From Verrucomicrobiota bacterium (GTDB lineage: Bacteria > Verrucomicrobiota > Verrucomicrobiia > Methylacidiphilales > UBA1321), in the NCBI GenBank assembly GCA_013286145.1, contig JABDGH010000001.1, positions 1 to 64,000 of the forward strand: DNA of 64,000 bases, written 5' to 3'. Under the pieces are notes generated by a model. That model searched no databases. It was not told the DNA's origin and saw only the letters and a program-made list of their open reading frames with translations. Made by a program: the position numbers and the translations under genes. Below are positions 37,208 to 44,883 of this stretch, piece after piece (the first letter of the stretch is position 1; each line of letters opens with the position of its first letter).

Positions 37208-38161
37208 TTATAACTCCGCCGTCTCTACTTCGAGCGGTTTTCCTAAACGATTTAAACAGCGTTCGACAGCCTCGAGCACTTCCGGCGGTTGGATCTGATC
37301 CATGCATTCGCGGTCGAATTCGCAGGTGTACCAGCGATAACAAGGTGAGCATACCGGCTGACGGACGACATTCTCGTTGCACGGGTATCCGCATTGAAAA
37401 GGCAAATGTCTTCCTCCAAAGACAATAACTGACCGGCAATCGACGGATCGGGCCAGATGCATGAGGCCACCTTCGAGTCCTAAAAAAAGACGCGATTGGC
37501 GGAAAAGCGCAGCGAGTTGGCGAAGATTGTATTTCCCACGGGCATCGCGCGCTCCCTTGAGATAGGGATCGGTGGGAGCGCCAATCTGGATGACGGTAAA
37601 TTTGGAAACCAGTGAATCGACCACCTGCTGAAAACGCTTTGGGTACCATTCCTTGAGAGGGATGGGTAAATTAGCCGCCATGCCACTGCTCTGGATGCAG
37701 ATCACATCACCTTCACAAGGAACCGCCTTAATCTCTTCATCCTTGAGATAAAGGTACGGGCGCAACTCCGCCGATCCGGTGATGCCCACCTTACGCAGCA
37801 TGATTTTAATAATGTGTTCCTGGGGTGATTCCTGCCGATCCATGGTGATGCGGTTGGCGTAGTAAGGATGGATCGCCGGTTTGCGCAAACGGAGGAGGAT
37901 ACGCAGGGATCGGTGATTGGCGGCTATTTGGTCGAAATCAGGCGAATTTGCAAAAAGTTCCGGACGCCGGGTCAGCATCCAGAGATCCTGTTGTCCCCGT
38001 TTTTTAAGTTCATGCGCCAGGCAGGTGCAAAAGAGTTCATCACCAATGCCCGCATCAAACGCCAGGGCCATGCGAGGCAGGCCATGCTTGAAAAGAAATT
38101 TTGCACTATCGCTCCAGCACTTGAACTCTTCCGACGCTCGCGATCTTAAATGACCTTGCAT
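37208..38161 (-). CDS. Glycosyltransferase family 9 (heptosyltransferase-like)
   Basis: The 317-residue protein resembles GT9 enzymes that add heptose to lipopolysaccharide. Visible elements are the N-terminal DAGIGDELFCTCLAHELKKRG segment (GxGD type), IQIGAPTDP in the middle and the nucleotide-sugar site FLGLEGGLMHLARSVDCRSVIVFGG (about 225-250). A Cys-rich segment (VCSPCYRWYTCEFDRECM) near the C-terminus is common in this subgroup. The gene is preceded by a GT4 gene on the same strand (22-bp gap), so both should act on a surface glycan. Confidence 0.88.
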   Translation of the reverse strand: MQGHLRSRASEEFKCWSDSAKFLFKHGLPRMALAFDAGIGDELFCTCLAHELKKRGQQDLWMLTRRPELFANSPDFDQIAANHRSLRILLRLRKPAIHPYYANRITMDRQESPQEHIIKIMLRKVGITGSAELRPYLYLKDEEIKAVPCEGDVICIQSSGMAANLPIPLKEWYPKRFQQVVDSLVSKFTVIQIGAPTDPYLKGARDARGKYNLRQLAALFRQSRLFLGLEGGLMHLARSVDCRSVIVFGGRHLPFQCGYPCNENVVRQPVCSPCYRWYTCEFDRECMDQIQPPEVLEAVERCLNRLGKPLEVETAEL

Positions 38162-38183
38162 GACAGGAATGCGCCGATCTCAC

Positions 38184-39332
38184 TCATAGCTTTTCAATTA
38201 GAGCGCGAACGCGCTGGCCGTTAACTTTCCAATTGAGGCGAGAGAGATATTCCCGGCGGGTCGATTCGGCAAAGGCGCGGTATTTTTCGAGGCTGGAGAG
38301 CGAATCGATCACATGCTGGGTCAGCCGGGAAGCCAGCGATTCATCAAAAGGTTCGCAAAAGCCATTCAGGCCGTTTCGCACGATGTTGGGAATGCCGCCA
38401 ACGTCCGTGGTCAGGATGGGAACGCCGAAGGCGTTGGCTTCACAAACGACAATGGGTGAACAGTCGGCGCGGGAAGGCAGCAGCATGAAGTGCGACTCGG
38501 CAATCATCTTTTGGATTATTTTTCCGCCTTCCGGATTCCGCTTATCAATAAAGCCCAGGATTTTCACGTTGGGCGGAAGAACCGTACCTGGGGGAGGCTG
38601 GCAACCCACGATACTCAACTCACAAGCCACTCCTTGTTGCGTAAGCATTTGTGCAACTTTAATAGCCACGTCAGCGCCTTTACGCATCCAATCGACACTC
38701 AGCAACAACAGCCGACACGGTTTCAATGGCCGCGACTGGATCAAGGCGGCCACCTCCTCGTCTGAAGGCTCGTTCTGGATATTGGCGCCAAACGGTACCA
38801 CCTGGATACGTTGAGGATCACCTTGATATTCACTTATCGCGCTTTCCGCGCCCCACTCGGATGAGTAAATGCCCATGGCCGCATTGTGAATCGCGGCCCG
38901 TTCAGTTTCGTGACCGCTTCGCAGGGTCTCCGGCGTCAGATTATCCGGGGAGAAATAATAATCGACCAGATTGGCAAAGGTGGCATCGGTCCAAAAAACA
39001 ATGGGACGGGAAGATTTCAGATAGGCCATTTGCAGGGTACCCGAACTAAAAATGACGTCGGCCTTGACCTTGGAAAGCTTTTGAGCCATCTGACGCGCAT
39101 AATCTTGAACAACCCGTTTATCGTACAACCAAAGATGTCGGCGCCTTAAACCCGTCTTATAGGCCAAATGCGTAAGAAAACGTTGAGGCAAGAGCCGCAT
39201 TGGAACGCGCAGCGTGTGTAAAATTTCCACTTCCAATCCCGCACTGATCAGGCTTTGCGCCATGTAATGCGAAAGCCCGGACCAGGCACGCTGGTCACCC
39301 AATTTCGCCGGAGTCAGGTAGGCAATTTTCAT
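38184..39332 (-). CDS. Glycosyltransferase family 4
   Basis: The 382-residue protein is GT-B type. The N-terminal domain starts MKIAYLTPAKLGDQRAWSG, and the GT4 marks are VLLSVDW-type strand with RKGADVA, PPNVKILGFID, and the E-x7-E motif region in SRADCSPIVVCEANAFGVPILTTDVGGIPNIV (about 300-330). It probably builds a capsule or lipopolysaccharide side chain. It is transcribed first, followed by GT9. The 198-bp gap to mutY contains a CCCCTAAGGGG palindrome near 39386 and no gene. Confidence 0.9.
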   Translation of the reverse strand: MKIAYLTPAKLGDQRAWSGLSHYMAQSLISAGLEVEILHTLRVPMRLLPQRFLTHLAYKTGLRRRHLWLYDKRVVQDYARQMAQKLSKVKADVIFSSGTLQMAYLKSSRPIVFWTDATFANLVDYYFSPDNLTPETLRSGHETERAAIHNAAMGIYSSEWGAESAISEYQGDPQRIQVVPFGANIQNEPSDEEVAALIQSRPLKPCRLLLLSVDWMRKGADVAIKVAQMLTQQGVACELSIVGCQPPPGTVLPPNVKILGFIDKRNPEGGKIIQKMIAESHFMLLPSRADCSPIVVCEANAFGVPILTTDVGGIPNIVRNGLNGFCEPFDESLASRLTQHVIDSLSSLEKYRAFAESTRREYLSRLNWKVNGQRVRALIEKL

Positions 39333-39530
39333 GGCCTGTAATCTCCATCATGGGTCAACAAGCAGCTTTGGAACACATACGCCCCTAAGGGGAAAACCTT
39401 ACCGCAAATAGTATAAGGGGGGCGGGCGCACACTGCACTCAAACAGTACCAAAAAAAAAATGAAATCAAACAGATTTCGTGCAGGTGCCCTAATAATTGC
39501 GCTTGCGCCTGAATGAGCTGGGAGAAGACA

Positions 39531-40586
39531 TCAGGGTAAGTTTCCCAATAAATTGATCAGCTTCCGATGGGGTGCAGCAAAAGCAAGCGCAGCCATTTCT
39601 CCAGCGGTTAGATAGCATCCCGTTTGACATGCGCGTAATTTCCATCGTGCCGAAACCGTCTTCATGGTGACCGAATACTTGGTGATTCCGTATCTAATCT
39701 GCGTGATGATTTGATCTTCCTCCATTCGGGTTGAATCAAAATCGGGAAAGCGCCAAAGCCCGTGCCACGGTTTTCCTGCCGGAACCTGTTCGCAGTAAAA
39801 ACGCTTCCCTCGTCGCAGAATCGCAACGGTCTCCACACGTTTTACGATCCCTGTGCGCGTCTTTACCGGAAACTCCTCCGCTTGATCACGACCCATGCAG
39901 TCCTTTTTCATCGGACAAATCAGGCACCTCGGTTTGCGCGGCAGACAGACAGTGGCGCCAAGTTCCATGATCGCCTGATTATGTGTGGAAGGATCAGCCC
40001 GACTCAAAAATTGATCTGCAATCGCCTGTAATTTTATGCGCGTTTGCGGTCGCGCAATATCCTCCCTCAAGGCCAGGAGGCGGGTCAGCACTCTCATTAC
40101 ATTTCCATCGAGCACCGCGAGCGGAAGCCCAAAGGCGATACTTCCCACGGCGGCAGCGGTGTAGGGACCGATTCCAGGCAACTCACGCAACCTCTCCTCG
40201 CTGCGGGGCATCGCGCCCCCGTCCTCCACGATAACCTTCGCCAGTGCTTGCAGATTGCGTGCTCGACGATAATAACCAAGCCCTTCCCACGCTTTCATCA
40301 CGGTTTTTTCTTCAGCCTTGGCCAGTACGTGCCAGGTCGGGAACACCCTCAACCACCGTTCGTAATAAGGAATGACCGTCACGACCTGCGTCTGCTGAAG
40401 CATCAACTCGGAAACAGTAATGGCGTAGGGATCAGTCGTGTGACGCCAGGGCAAATCACGTTTCGTGATCTTGTACCAGCCCGCCAATGCCGTCCGCAAA
40501 CTCCGCAATTTCTTTTCATTCCACGGAGATGAAGCGATTCTTTCGGATCGGGATTGCAAGGATTTCATTTTCATAATGCCCGACAT
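39531..40586 (-). CDS. mutY: A/G-specific adenine DNA glycosylase
   Basis: The 351-residue enzyme removes adenine opposite 8-oxoguanine. It has the catalytic Glu in SELMLQQTQV, a helix-hairpin-helix LPGIGPYTAAAVGSIAFG (about 132-150), the catalytic Asp in VLDGNVMRVLTRL, and the [4Fe-4S] loop with Cys-x6-Cys-x2-Cys-x5-Cys (VCLPRKPRCLICPMKKDC, about 213-230). A C-terminal Nudix-like domain (about 240-345) is present. It is divergent from rnhC with a 43-bp gap that contains a family A repeat. Alternative start Met codons lie at 40574 and 40568. Confidence 0.95.
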   Translation of the reverse strand: MSGIMKMKSLQSRSERIASSPWNEKKLRSLRTALAGWYKITKRDLPWRHTTDPYAITVSELMLQQTQVVTVIPYYERWLRVFPTWHVLAKAEEKTVMKAWEGLGYYRRARNLQALAKVIVEDGGAMPRSEERLRELPGIGPYTAAAVGSIAFGLPLAVLDGNVMRVLTRLLALREDIARPQTRIKLQAIADQFLSRADPSTHNQAIMELGATVCLPRKPRCLICPMKKDCMGRDQAEEFPVKTRTGIVKRVETVAILRRGKRFYCEQVPAGKPWHGLWRFPDFDSTRMEEDQIITQIRYGITKYSVTMKTVSARWKLRACQTGCYLTAGEMAALAFAAPHRKLINLLGNLP

Positions 40587-40600
40587 CCTCTAAAAAAATC

Positions 40601-40629
40601 TGTCATTCCGAGCTTGTCGAGGATGACGG
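40601..40629. repeat. Family A palindromic repeat, compact copy
   Basis: This copy is a single short hairpin of the form GTCATTCCGAGCTTGTCGA with the reverse arm GAGGATGAC. The core TCCGAGCTTGTCGA matches other family A copies at 43161, 44737, 49491 and elsewhere. It lies exactly between the divergent mutY and rnhC genes. Confidence 0.8.
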
Positions 40630-41580
40630 TTGTCAGAAAATTCAAAAAATACCGTGCCTGAATCCAACAGCTTCACCTTTAAAATCAGTCCCGCGCAAGC
40701 GGAGAAGCTGCGCGCCATTCTCGAGGAAAAAGGATTCACGTTTCGCGAGGTACCTTACACGCTCTACGGCGCACAGAAACAAAAACTCACCGTAAACGCC
40801 TACACCTCCGGCAAACTGCTTGTGCAGGGGCGCGGCGCAAAGGAATTCATCGAGTTCACCATCGAACCGGAAATCATCGGCGAAGCCCGGCTCGGCTACG
40901 ACGAGGTGCATAACCCCGAAATGTTCCAGCCCCACCTCGGCATCGACGAAAGCGGCAAGGGCGATTTTTTTGGCCCCCTGGTCATCGCGGGTGTTTTTGT
41001 CGATGGCGATTTGCCGCATCAGCTTCTTGAACTTGGCGTCAAGGACAGCAAGAAAATCTCCAGCGACAAAAAGGCGCTCGACCTCGCCGAGGAGATCAAG
41101 GACCTCATCGGCCCGCGTTGGAATATCGTTACCATCCTGCCCGAACGCTACAACGAGCTTTACATCAAATTTCGCAACCTGAACCGCCTCCTCGCCTGGG
41201 GTCATGCAAAGGTAATCGAAAACCTCCTGATCCGCTGGCCCAACTGCCCCCGCGCGCTTTCCGACAAATTCGCCAACGAAAGCCTGATTCAGCGGGCGCT
41301 TCAGGAACAGGGTAAAAAAATCATCCTCCAGCAACGAACGAAGGCCGAAAGCGACATTGCCGTGGCCGCCGCCTCGATCCTGGCCCGAGCTACCTTTCTG
41401 GATCGCCTCAAGTTCCTCGGCGAAAAAGTAGGAACCACCCTGCCCAAGGGCGCATCGGCACAGGTGAAAGCCGCCGCCAAGGAGATCGTCAAAAAATCGG
41501 GGCCGGACGCCTTGAAGTCGGTCTGCAAATTCCACTTTAAAACCTACAATGAGGTCATTGATGGCGATTTGCTTGGTTAA
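40630..41580 (+). CDS. rnhC: Ribonuclease HIII
   Basis: The 316-residue enzyme cuts RNA in RNA-DNA hybrids. It has the N-terminal TBP-like domain of RNase HIII (about 15-95) and the type 2 RNase H core with LGIDESGKGDFFGPLVIAG (about 104-122, the DESGKGD motif), GVKDSKKIS and a C-terminal helix. RNase HIII is found in Firmicutes and in the PVC and Aquificae lineages, in keeping with the proposed host. The start could be TTG 40630, which has GAGGA 8-12 bp upstream, or GTG 40654; the GAGGA is supplied by the family A repeat that ends at 40629. Confidence 0.9.
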   Translation: MSENSKNTVPESNSFTFKISPAQAEKLRAILEEKGFTFREVPYTLYGAQKQKLTVNAYTSGKLLVQGRGAKEFIEFTIEPEIIGEARLGYDEVHNPEMFQPHLGIDESGKGDFFGPLVIAGVFVDGDLPHQLLELGVKDSKKISSDKKALDLAEEIKDLIGPRWNIVTILPERYNELYIKFRNLNRLLAWGHAKVIENLLIRWPNCPRALSDKFANESLIQRALQEQGKKIILQQRTKAESDIAVAAASILARATFLDRLKFLGEKVGTTLPKGASAQVKAAAKEIVKKSGPDALKSVCKFHFKTYNEVIDGDLLG

Positions 41581-41586
41581 GAAATC

Positions 41587-41690
41587 CGTCATCCCGAGCC
41601 TTTCTCGGCGGCGAAGCCGCTGCTGGCAAAACGTCATTCTGAGCGAGCGAAGCGAAGTCGAAGAATTGTCGAGGGATCAGACACGCTTCC
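41587..41690. repeat. Family A repeat, composite copy
   Basis: A run from TCATCCCGAGCCTTTCTCGG to GTCGAGGGATCAGACACGC includes a second, related motif TCATTCTGAGCGAGCGAAGC. The copy is less symmetric than the others. It occupies nearly all of the 226 bp between rnhC and carA. Confidence 0.7.
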
Positions 41691-41806
41691 ATTTCTCAAC
41701 AAGTTGAGCGCACACGAAAAGTCATCCATTTCGTAATTCCGTTAATTCCGTCAAAAAATTCTTCACAATTTCTTGAGCTTCACGCCCAAGTCGCAATGAT
41801 GGTGCC

Positions 41807-42985
41807 ATGAGTTCAGCCCTTCTCGCCCTTGAAGACGGCAGCATCTGGCGCGGCCAGTCGTTCGGCGCACCCCTTACCACAAACGGTGAAGTCTGTTTCA
41901 ACACCTCGATGACCGGTTATCAGGAAATCCTGACCGACCCGTCCTATCGCGGACAGATCGTCACGATGACCTACCCGCTGATCGGCAACACGGGAATCAA
42001 CTCCCTCGATGTCGAATCGCATCAGCCCCATGTCTCCGGACTGATCGTGCGCGAGCTTTCCCCCGTGGTCAGCAGTTGGCGCAGCGAAGAGACACTCGAT
42101 TCGTACCTCAAGCGTTACAATATTCCGGGACTGACCAGCATCGACACGCGCTCACTCACGCTTCGCCTGCGTACCCAGGGTTCCCTGCGCGGCGTGCTGA
42201 CCTCGGAAAAGATTTCCGATGCCGCTGCGGTCGATCTCGCCAAAAAATGGTTCTACCTGGAACATGATTTCGTCAAGGAAGTCACTTGTCCGAAACCGTA
42301 CGATTGGGATCCCGAGGACAAGCTCAGCCGCAAGTGGACTCTCATCCAGGGCAAACGTCCGGTGGGCGCGCCTCCCCTCACCGGCGAAGATTATTTTGCG
42401 CCCCTGCCTCCGGTGAAGTATCGCATCGCCGCTTTCGATTTCGGATTGAAGACCAATATCCTGCGTCGTTTGCGCCAGCATGGTTTTCAGGTGCGCGTTT
42501 TGCCTGCCACCGCAACGGCGGACGAAGCGCTCTCCACCAACCCGGACGGCATCTTCCTCTCCAACGGCCCCGGCGATCCCGCCGTCATCAAGTACGCGCA
42601 CAAAACGGTGCAAGCCCTCATTGGCAAAAAACCGATCTTTGGCATCTGCCTCGGCCACCAAATCCTCGGCTACGCGCTCGGGGGAAAAACCTTCAAGCTC
42701 AAGTTCGGCCATCGCGGCGGAAATCAACCAGTCAAAGACCTCATCACGGGCCGAATCAGCATCACCTCACAAAATCATGGGTTCGCGGTCGATCCCAAGT
42801 CATTGCCCGCGGCAGAAGTCGAAACGACCCAGATCAACCTCAACGACCAGACCAGCGAAGGCCTGCGCCACCGTTCCGAGCCTCTTTTCTCCGTGCAATA
42901 TCACCCCGAAGCCTCACCTGGCCCCCACGACGCCGATTACTTTTTCCGGGAATTCGGAACTCTCATCGAAAAGAGCCGGGGATAA
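41807..42985 (+). CDS. carA: Carbamoyl-phosphate synthase small (glutaminase) subunit
   Basis: The 392-residue protein supplies ammonia from glutamine for carbamoyl phosphate in arginine and pyrimidine synthesis. The N-terminal CPSase domain (about 1-150) begins SALLALEDGSIWRGQSFG. The C-terminal class I glutamine amidotransferase domain has the nucleophile Cys in IFGICLGHQILG, and His-Glu in VQYHPEASPGPHD (about 362-374). The length is normal. The large subunit carB is not in the window, so the two subunits are unlinked here. Confidence 0.96.
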   Translation: MSSALLALEDGSIWRGQSFGAPLTTNGEVCFNTSMTGYQEILTDPSYRGQIVTMTYPLIGNTGINSLDVESHQPHVSGLIVRELSPVVSSWRSEETLDSYLKRYNIPGLTSIDTRSLTLRLRTQGSLRGVLTSEKISDAAAVDLAKKWFYLEHDFVKEVTCPKPYDWDPEDKLSRKWTLIQGKRPVGAPPLTGEDYFAPLPPVKYRIAAFDFGLKTNILRRLRQHGFQVRVLPATATADEALSTNPDGIFLSNGPGDPAVIKYAHKTVQALIGKKPIFGICLGHQILGYALGGKTFKLKFGHRGGNQPVKDLITGRISITSQNHGFAVDPKSLPAAEVETTQINLNDQTSEGLRHRSEPLFSVQYHPEASPGPHDADYFFREFGTLIEKSRG

Positions 42986-42990
42986 AGTAT

Positions 42991-43140
42991 CCCCCTCGTT
43001 CCCAAGTTGCACTTGGGAACGTTTCTTGTTCTCGCGAAATTCCATTTCGCGACGATACAAACTGGCATGATGACATTGATTCCCGTAATGAAATTATCTC
43101 GGCATCTGCGTTCCCAAGTACAACTGGGGAACGAGGGGGA
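42991..43140. repeat. Family D palindromic repeat pair
   Basis: The left unit at 42995-43022 has TCGTTCCCAAGT and ACTTGGGAACG as its arms. The right unit at 43109-43140 has arms GTTCCCAAGT and ACTGGGGAACGAGG. The outer arms CCCCCTCGTTCCC and GGGAACGAGGGGG are inverted copies, so the 150 bp form one large palindrome. A small hairpin with arms TCGCGAAAT and ATTTCGCGA lies between them (about 43032-43052). Confidence 0.8.
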
Positions 43141-43160
43141 AATTTGGTACAAACAATCGG

Positions 43161-43260
43161 TCATCCTGAGCTTGTCGAAGGATCAGCTTCCGTTACGTTT
43201 TCACAACTTCTCTTTGAAGTTTATTTTCCGGGAGCTGATCCTTCGACAAGCTCAGGATGA
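43161..43260. repeat. Family A inverted repeat
   Basis: Two arms of 28 bp, perfectly inverted, bracket about 44 bp. The core is TCATCCTGAGCTTGTCGAAG. The A3 arm differs from the other copies at a few bases (CTGAG for CCGAG, GAAGG for GAGGG). Confidence 0.9.
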
Positions 43261-43343
43261 CGGATTGCCTGGAGACCGGGTTTCGCGGAGGTCTCAGTAA
43301 AATGATTGATAAAGCCTCTTAAAATTCGTAGCGTTTACAACCT

Positions 43344-43862
43344 ATGCCCCGCTTAGTTGCACAGTCTCCCGAATTTTCCGGAAAAATCTTTGATCTCACC
43401 GGCCCCGAAGTCACCGTGGGACGCCTGCCCGATAACCAGATTCAAATCGAGCACGCGAGCGTTTCGGGGCACCACGCCGCGTTTAAACTCAACGATCTTG
43501 ATTACTCTCTCAAGGACTTGGAATCGACCAACGGCACACGGGTCAATGGCGAAAAAATAACGCTGCAAGATTTGCGACGCAACGACATCGTCCGCTTCGG
43601 CAACATCGAATTGCTTTACGATTCCGAACACGCCTCGTCAGGGCAACCGATGCCCATGCCATCGCAGCGGGTGAATCTTCTCGAATGTGCCACGCACGGG
43701 CGTCCGGCGAATTTCACCAACAGCTCCCCTCTCGTCAAAAAAGTCCGGGGCGCACAAGGCCGCGCCTGGACAATAACCTTGTCCCTTTTAGCCCTTCTGG
43801 CGGTGGTAGCCATCGGGTACCTGATCTGGACGATTTTCGGGGCGACTCCCGTCGTTTCCTGA
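43344..43862 (+). CDS. FHA domain membrane protein
   Basis: The 172-residue protein has an N-terminal forkhead-associated domain (about 15-95): GRLPDNQIQIEHASVSGHHA and LESTNGTRVNGEKI include the Gly-Arg, Ser-x-x-His and Asn-Gly residues that bind phosphothreonine. After a linker, a single membrane helix (about 145-165) anchors the C-terminus, so the FHA domain faces the cytoplasm. The partner kinase is not in the window. The gene converges on prmA with a 15-bp gap. Confidence 0.9.
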   Translation: MPRLVAQSPEFSGKIFDLTGPEVTVGRLPDNQIQIEHASVSGHHAAFKLNDLDYSLKDLESTNGTRVNGEKITLQDLRRNDIVRFGNIELLYDSEHASSGQPMPMPSQRVNLLECATHGRPANFTNSSPLVKKVRGAQGRAWTITLSLLALLAVVAIGYLIWTIFGATPVVS

Positions 43863-43877
43863 GAAGCCCGCAGTTTC

Positions 43878-44705
43878 TTATTTTTTAGCCAACTGGATCA
43901 TCATCCATTTGCCCCGGCTGACGACCCGGACAAGTTTCATCTTCTGTCGGCGATAAGCGACGACAACCTCCGCCTGTTGCGAACGTAAAACGCCGCTGAG
44001 CCAAAGCTGGCCGCCCCGAGACACGCAACCCGCAATGGAAGACGCCGCGTCGCATAAAATTCCGCTGAATAAATTTGCCACGACGAGATCATATTGACGG
44101 CTGGTTGCCCGGAGCTTTTTCACATCGGAGCATCTCCAGCCAATCAGCGGCCCGGGAAAATTAAGCGCCTCATTTTGCCGGGCGGTTCTCACCGCCTCGG
44201 GATCGATATCCGTCGCTACAATCCTCCGCGCCCCGAACAATCGCGCTGTTAACGCGAGAATACCGCTGCCAGTTCCGAGATCCAATACCGTCGTTTCTCT
44301 CCAAGCCTCGTGACGGGTCAAGGCCCGGAGCAGCATTAGGGTCGTGGCATGTTCGCCGCTGCCAAAGGCCACTCCATGCGGGATATGAAGTTGCGGCAAA
44401 GCGGGATCATGTTTTCCCGGCGCTGTCTCGTGGACGATTCGCAACCGTCGCCCCATCACGATTGGTTTCGCGTTATTCGGCTTGAGCCATTCGTTTAACT
44501 TAACGAGCCTCACCTGTCCGCCATATTTTTTGGCCAGGGAAACCGCGACTGAGCGCGTTTTGGGATAAACCGCAAGCGCTGCACGGGATCGGTCAGGCCT
44601 TTCCGTTAAAACCCATGATGCGCGATCCAACCCTCCACCTTGCAATCGCTCAATCCAAAGGTCTTGTTGAGTGGAAACAATCAAGCGACGCCAGCACCAT
44701 GTCAT
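43878..44705 (-). CDS. prmA: Ribosomal protein L11 methyltransferase
   Basis: The 275-residue SAM-dependent enzyme trimethylates L11. PrmA marks are the HIPHGVAFGSGEHATT segment (about 123-138), motif I LDLGTGSGILALTA, and VVANLFSGILCDAA (N-x-x-x-x-x-L type active site). It is slightly shorter than usual PrmA, and the N-terminal substrate-recognition domain is divergent. Its start lies 178 bp from the end of the large Pro-rich gene upstream; a family A repeat fills the gap. Confidence 0.88.
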   Translation of the reverse strand: MTWCWRRLIVSTQQDLWIERLQGGGLDRASWVLTERPDRSRAALAVYPKTRSVAVSLAKKYGGQVRLVKLNEWLKPNNAKPIVMGRRLRIVHETAPGKHDPALPQLHIPHGVAFGSGEHATTLMLLRALTRHEAWRETTVLDLGTGSGILALTARLFGARRIVATDIDPEAVRTARQNEALNFPGPLIGWRCSDVKKLRATSRQYDLVVANLFSGILCDAASSIAGCVSRGGQLWLSGVLRSQQAEVVVAYRRQKMKLVRVVSRGKWMMIQLAKK

Positions 44706-44735
44706 ATCAAACTCAAGGTGATTAATAAGCGCATT

Positions 44736-44877
44736 GCCATCCCGAACTTGTCGAGGGATCAGACACGCCTTGATTATGAGTGAGTAGAAGAATCACGGAA
44801 AAGTAAATCGATCCAAAATTATTCAGCTTATCGATGAATCGGATATGTGTCTGATCCCTCGACAAGCTCGGGATGAC
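44736..44877. repeat. Family A inverted repeat
   Basis: Two nearly perfect 31-bp arms (one G/A difference in the left arm) bracket about 80 bp. The core is CATCCCGAACTTGTCGAGGG on the left and CTCGACAAGCTCGGGATG on the right. It lies between the large Pro-rich gene and prmA. Confidence 0.9.
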
Positions 44878-44883
44878 AGATAC

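Larger units (their letters stand above)
42986..43343. other. 358-bp intergenic region filled with repeats
   Basis: The region between carA and the FHA gene is made mostly of a family D pair (42991-43140) followed by a family A inverted repeat (43161-43260). The short open frames inside are byproducts of the repeats. No promoter boxes are obvious before the FHA gene. Confidence 0.8.

Noticed and set aside
40642-41637. 331-codon antisense frame over rnhC
   Set aside because: It is the antisense of a well-supported RNase HIII gene, with no recognisable domain.
42286-43260. 324-codon frame overlapping carA
   Set aside because: It is rich in Arg, Pro and Ser, lies out of phase with the well-matched carA sequence and runs on into the repeat region; a shadow frame.
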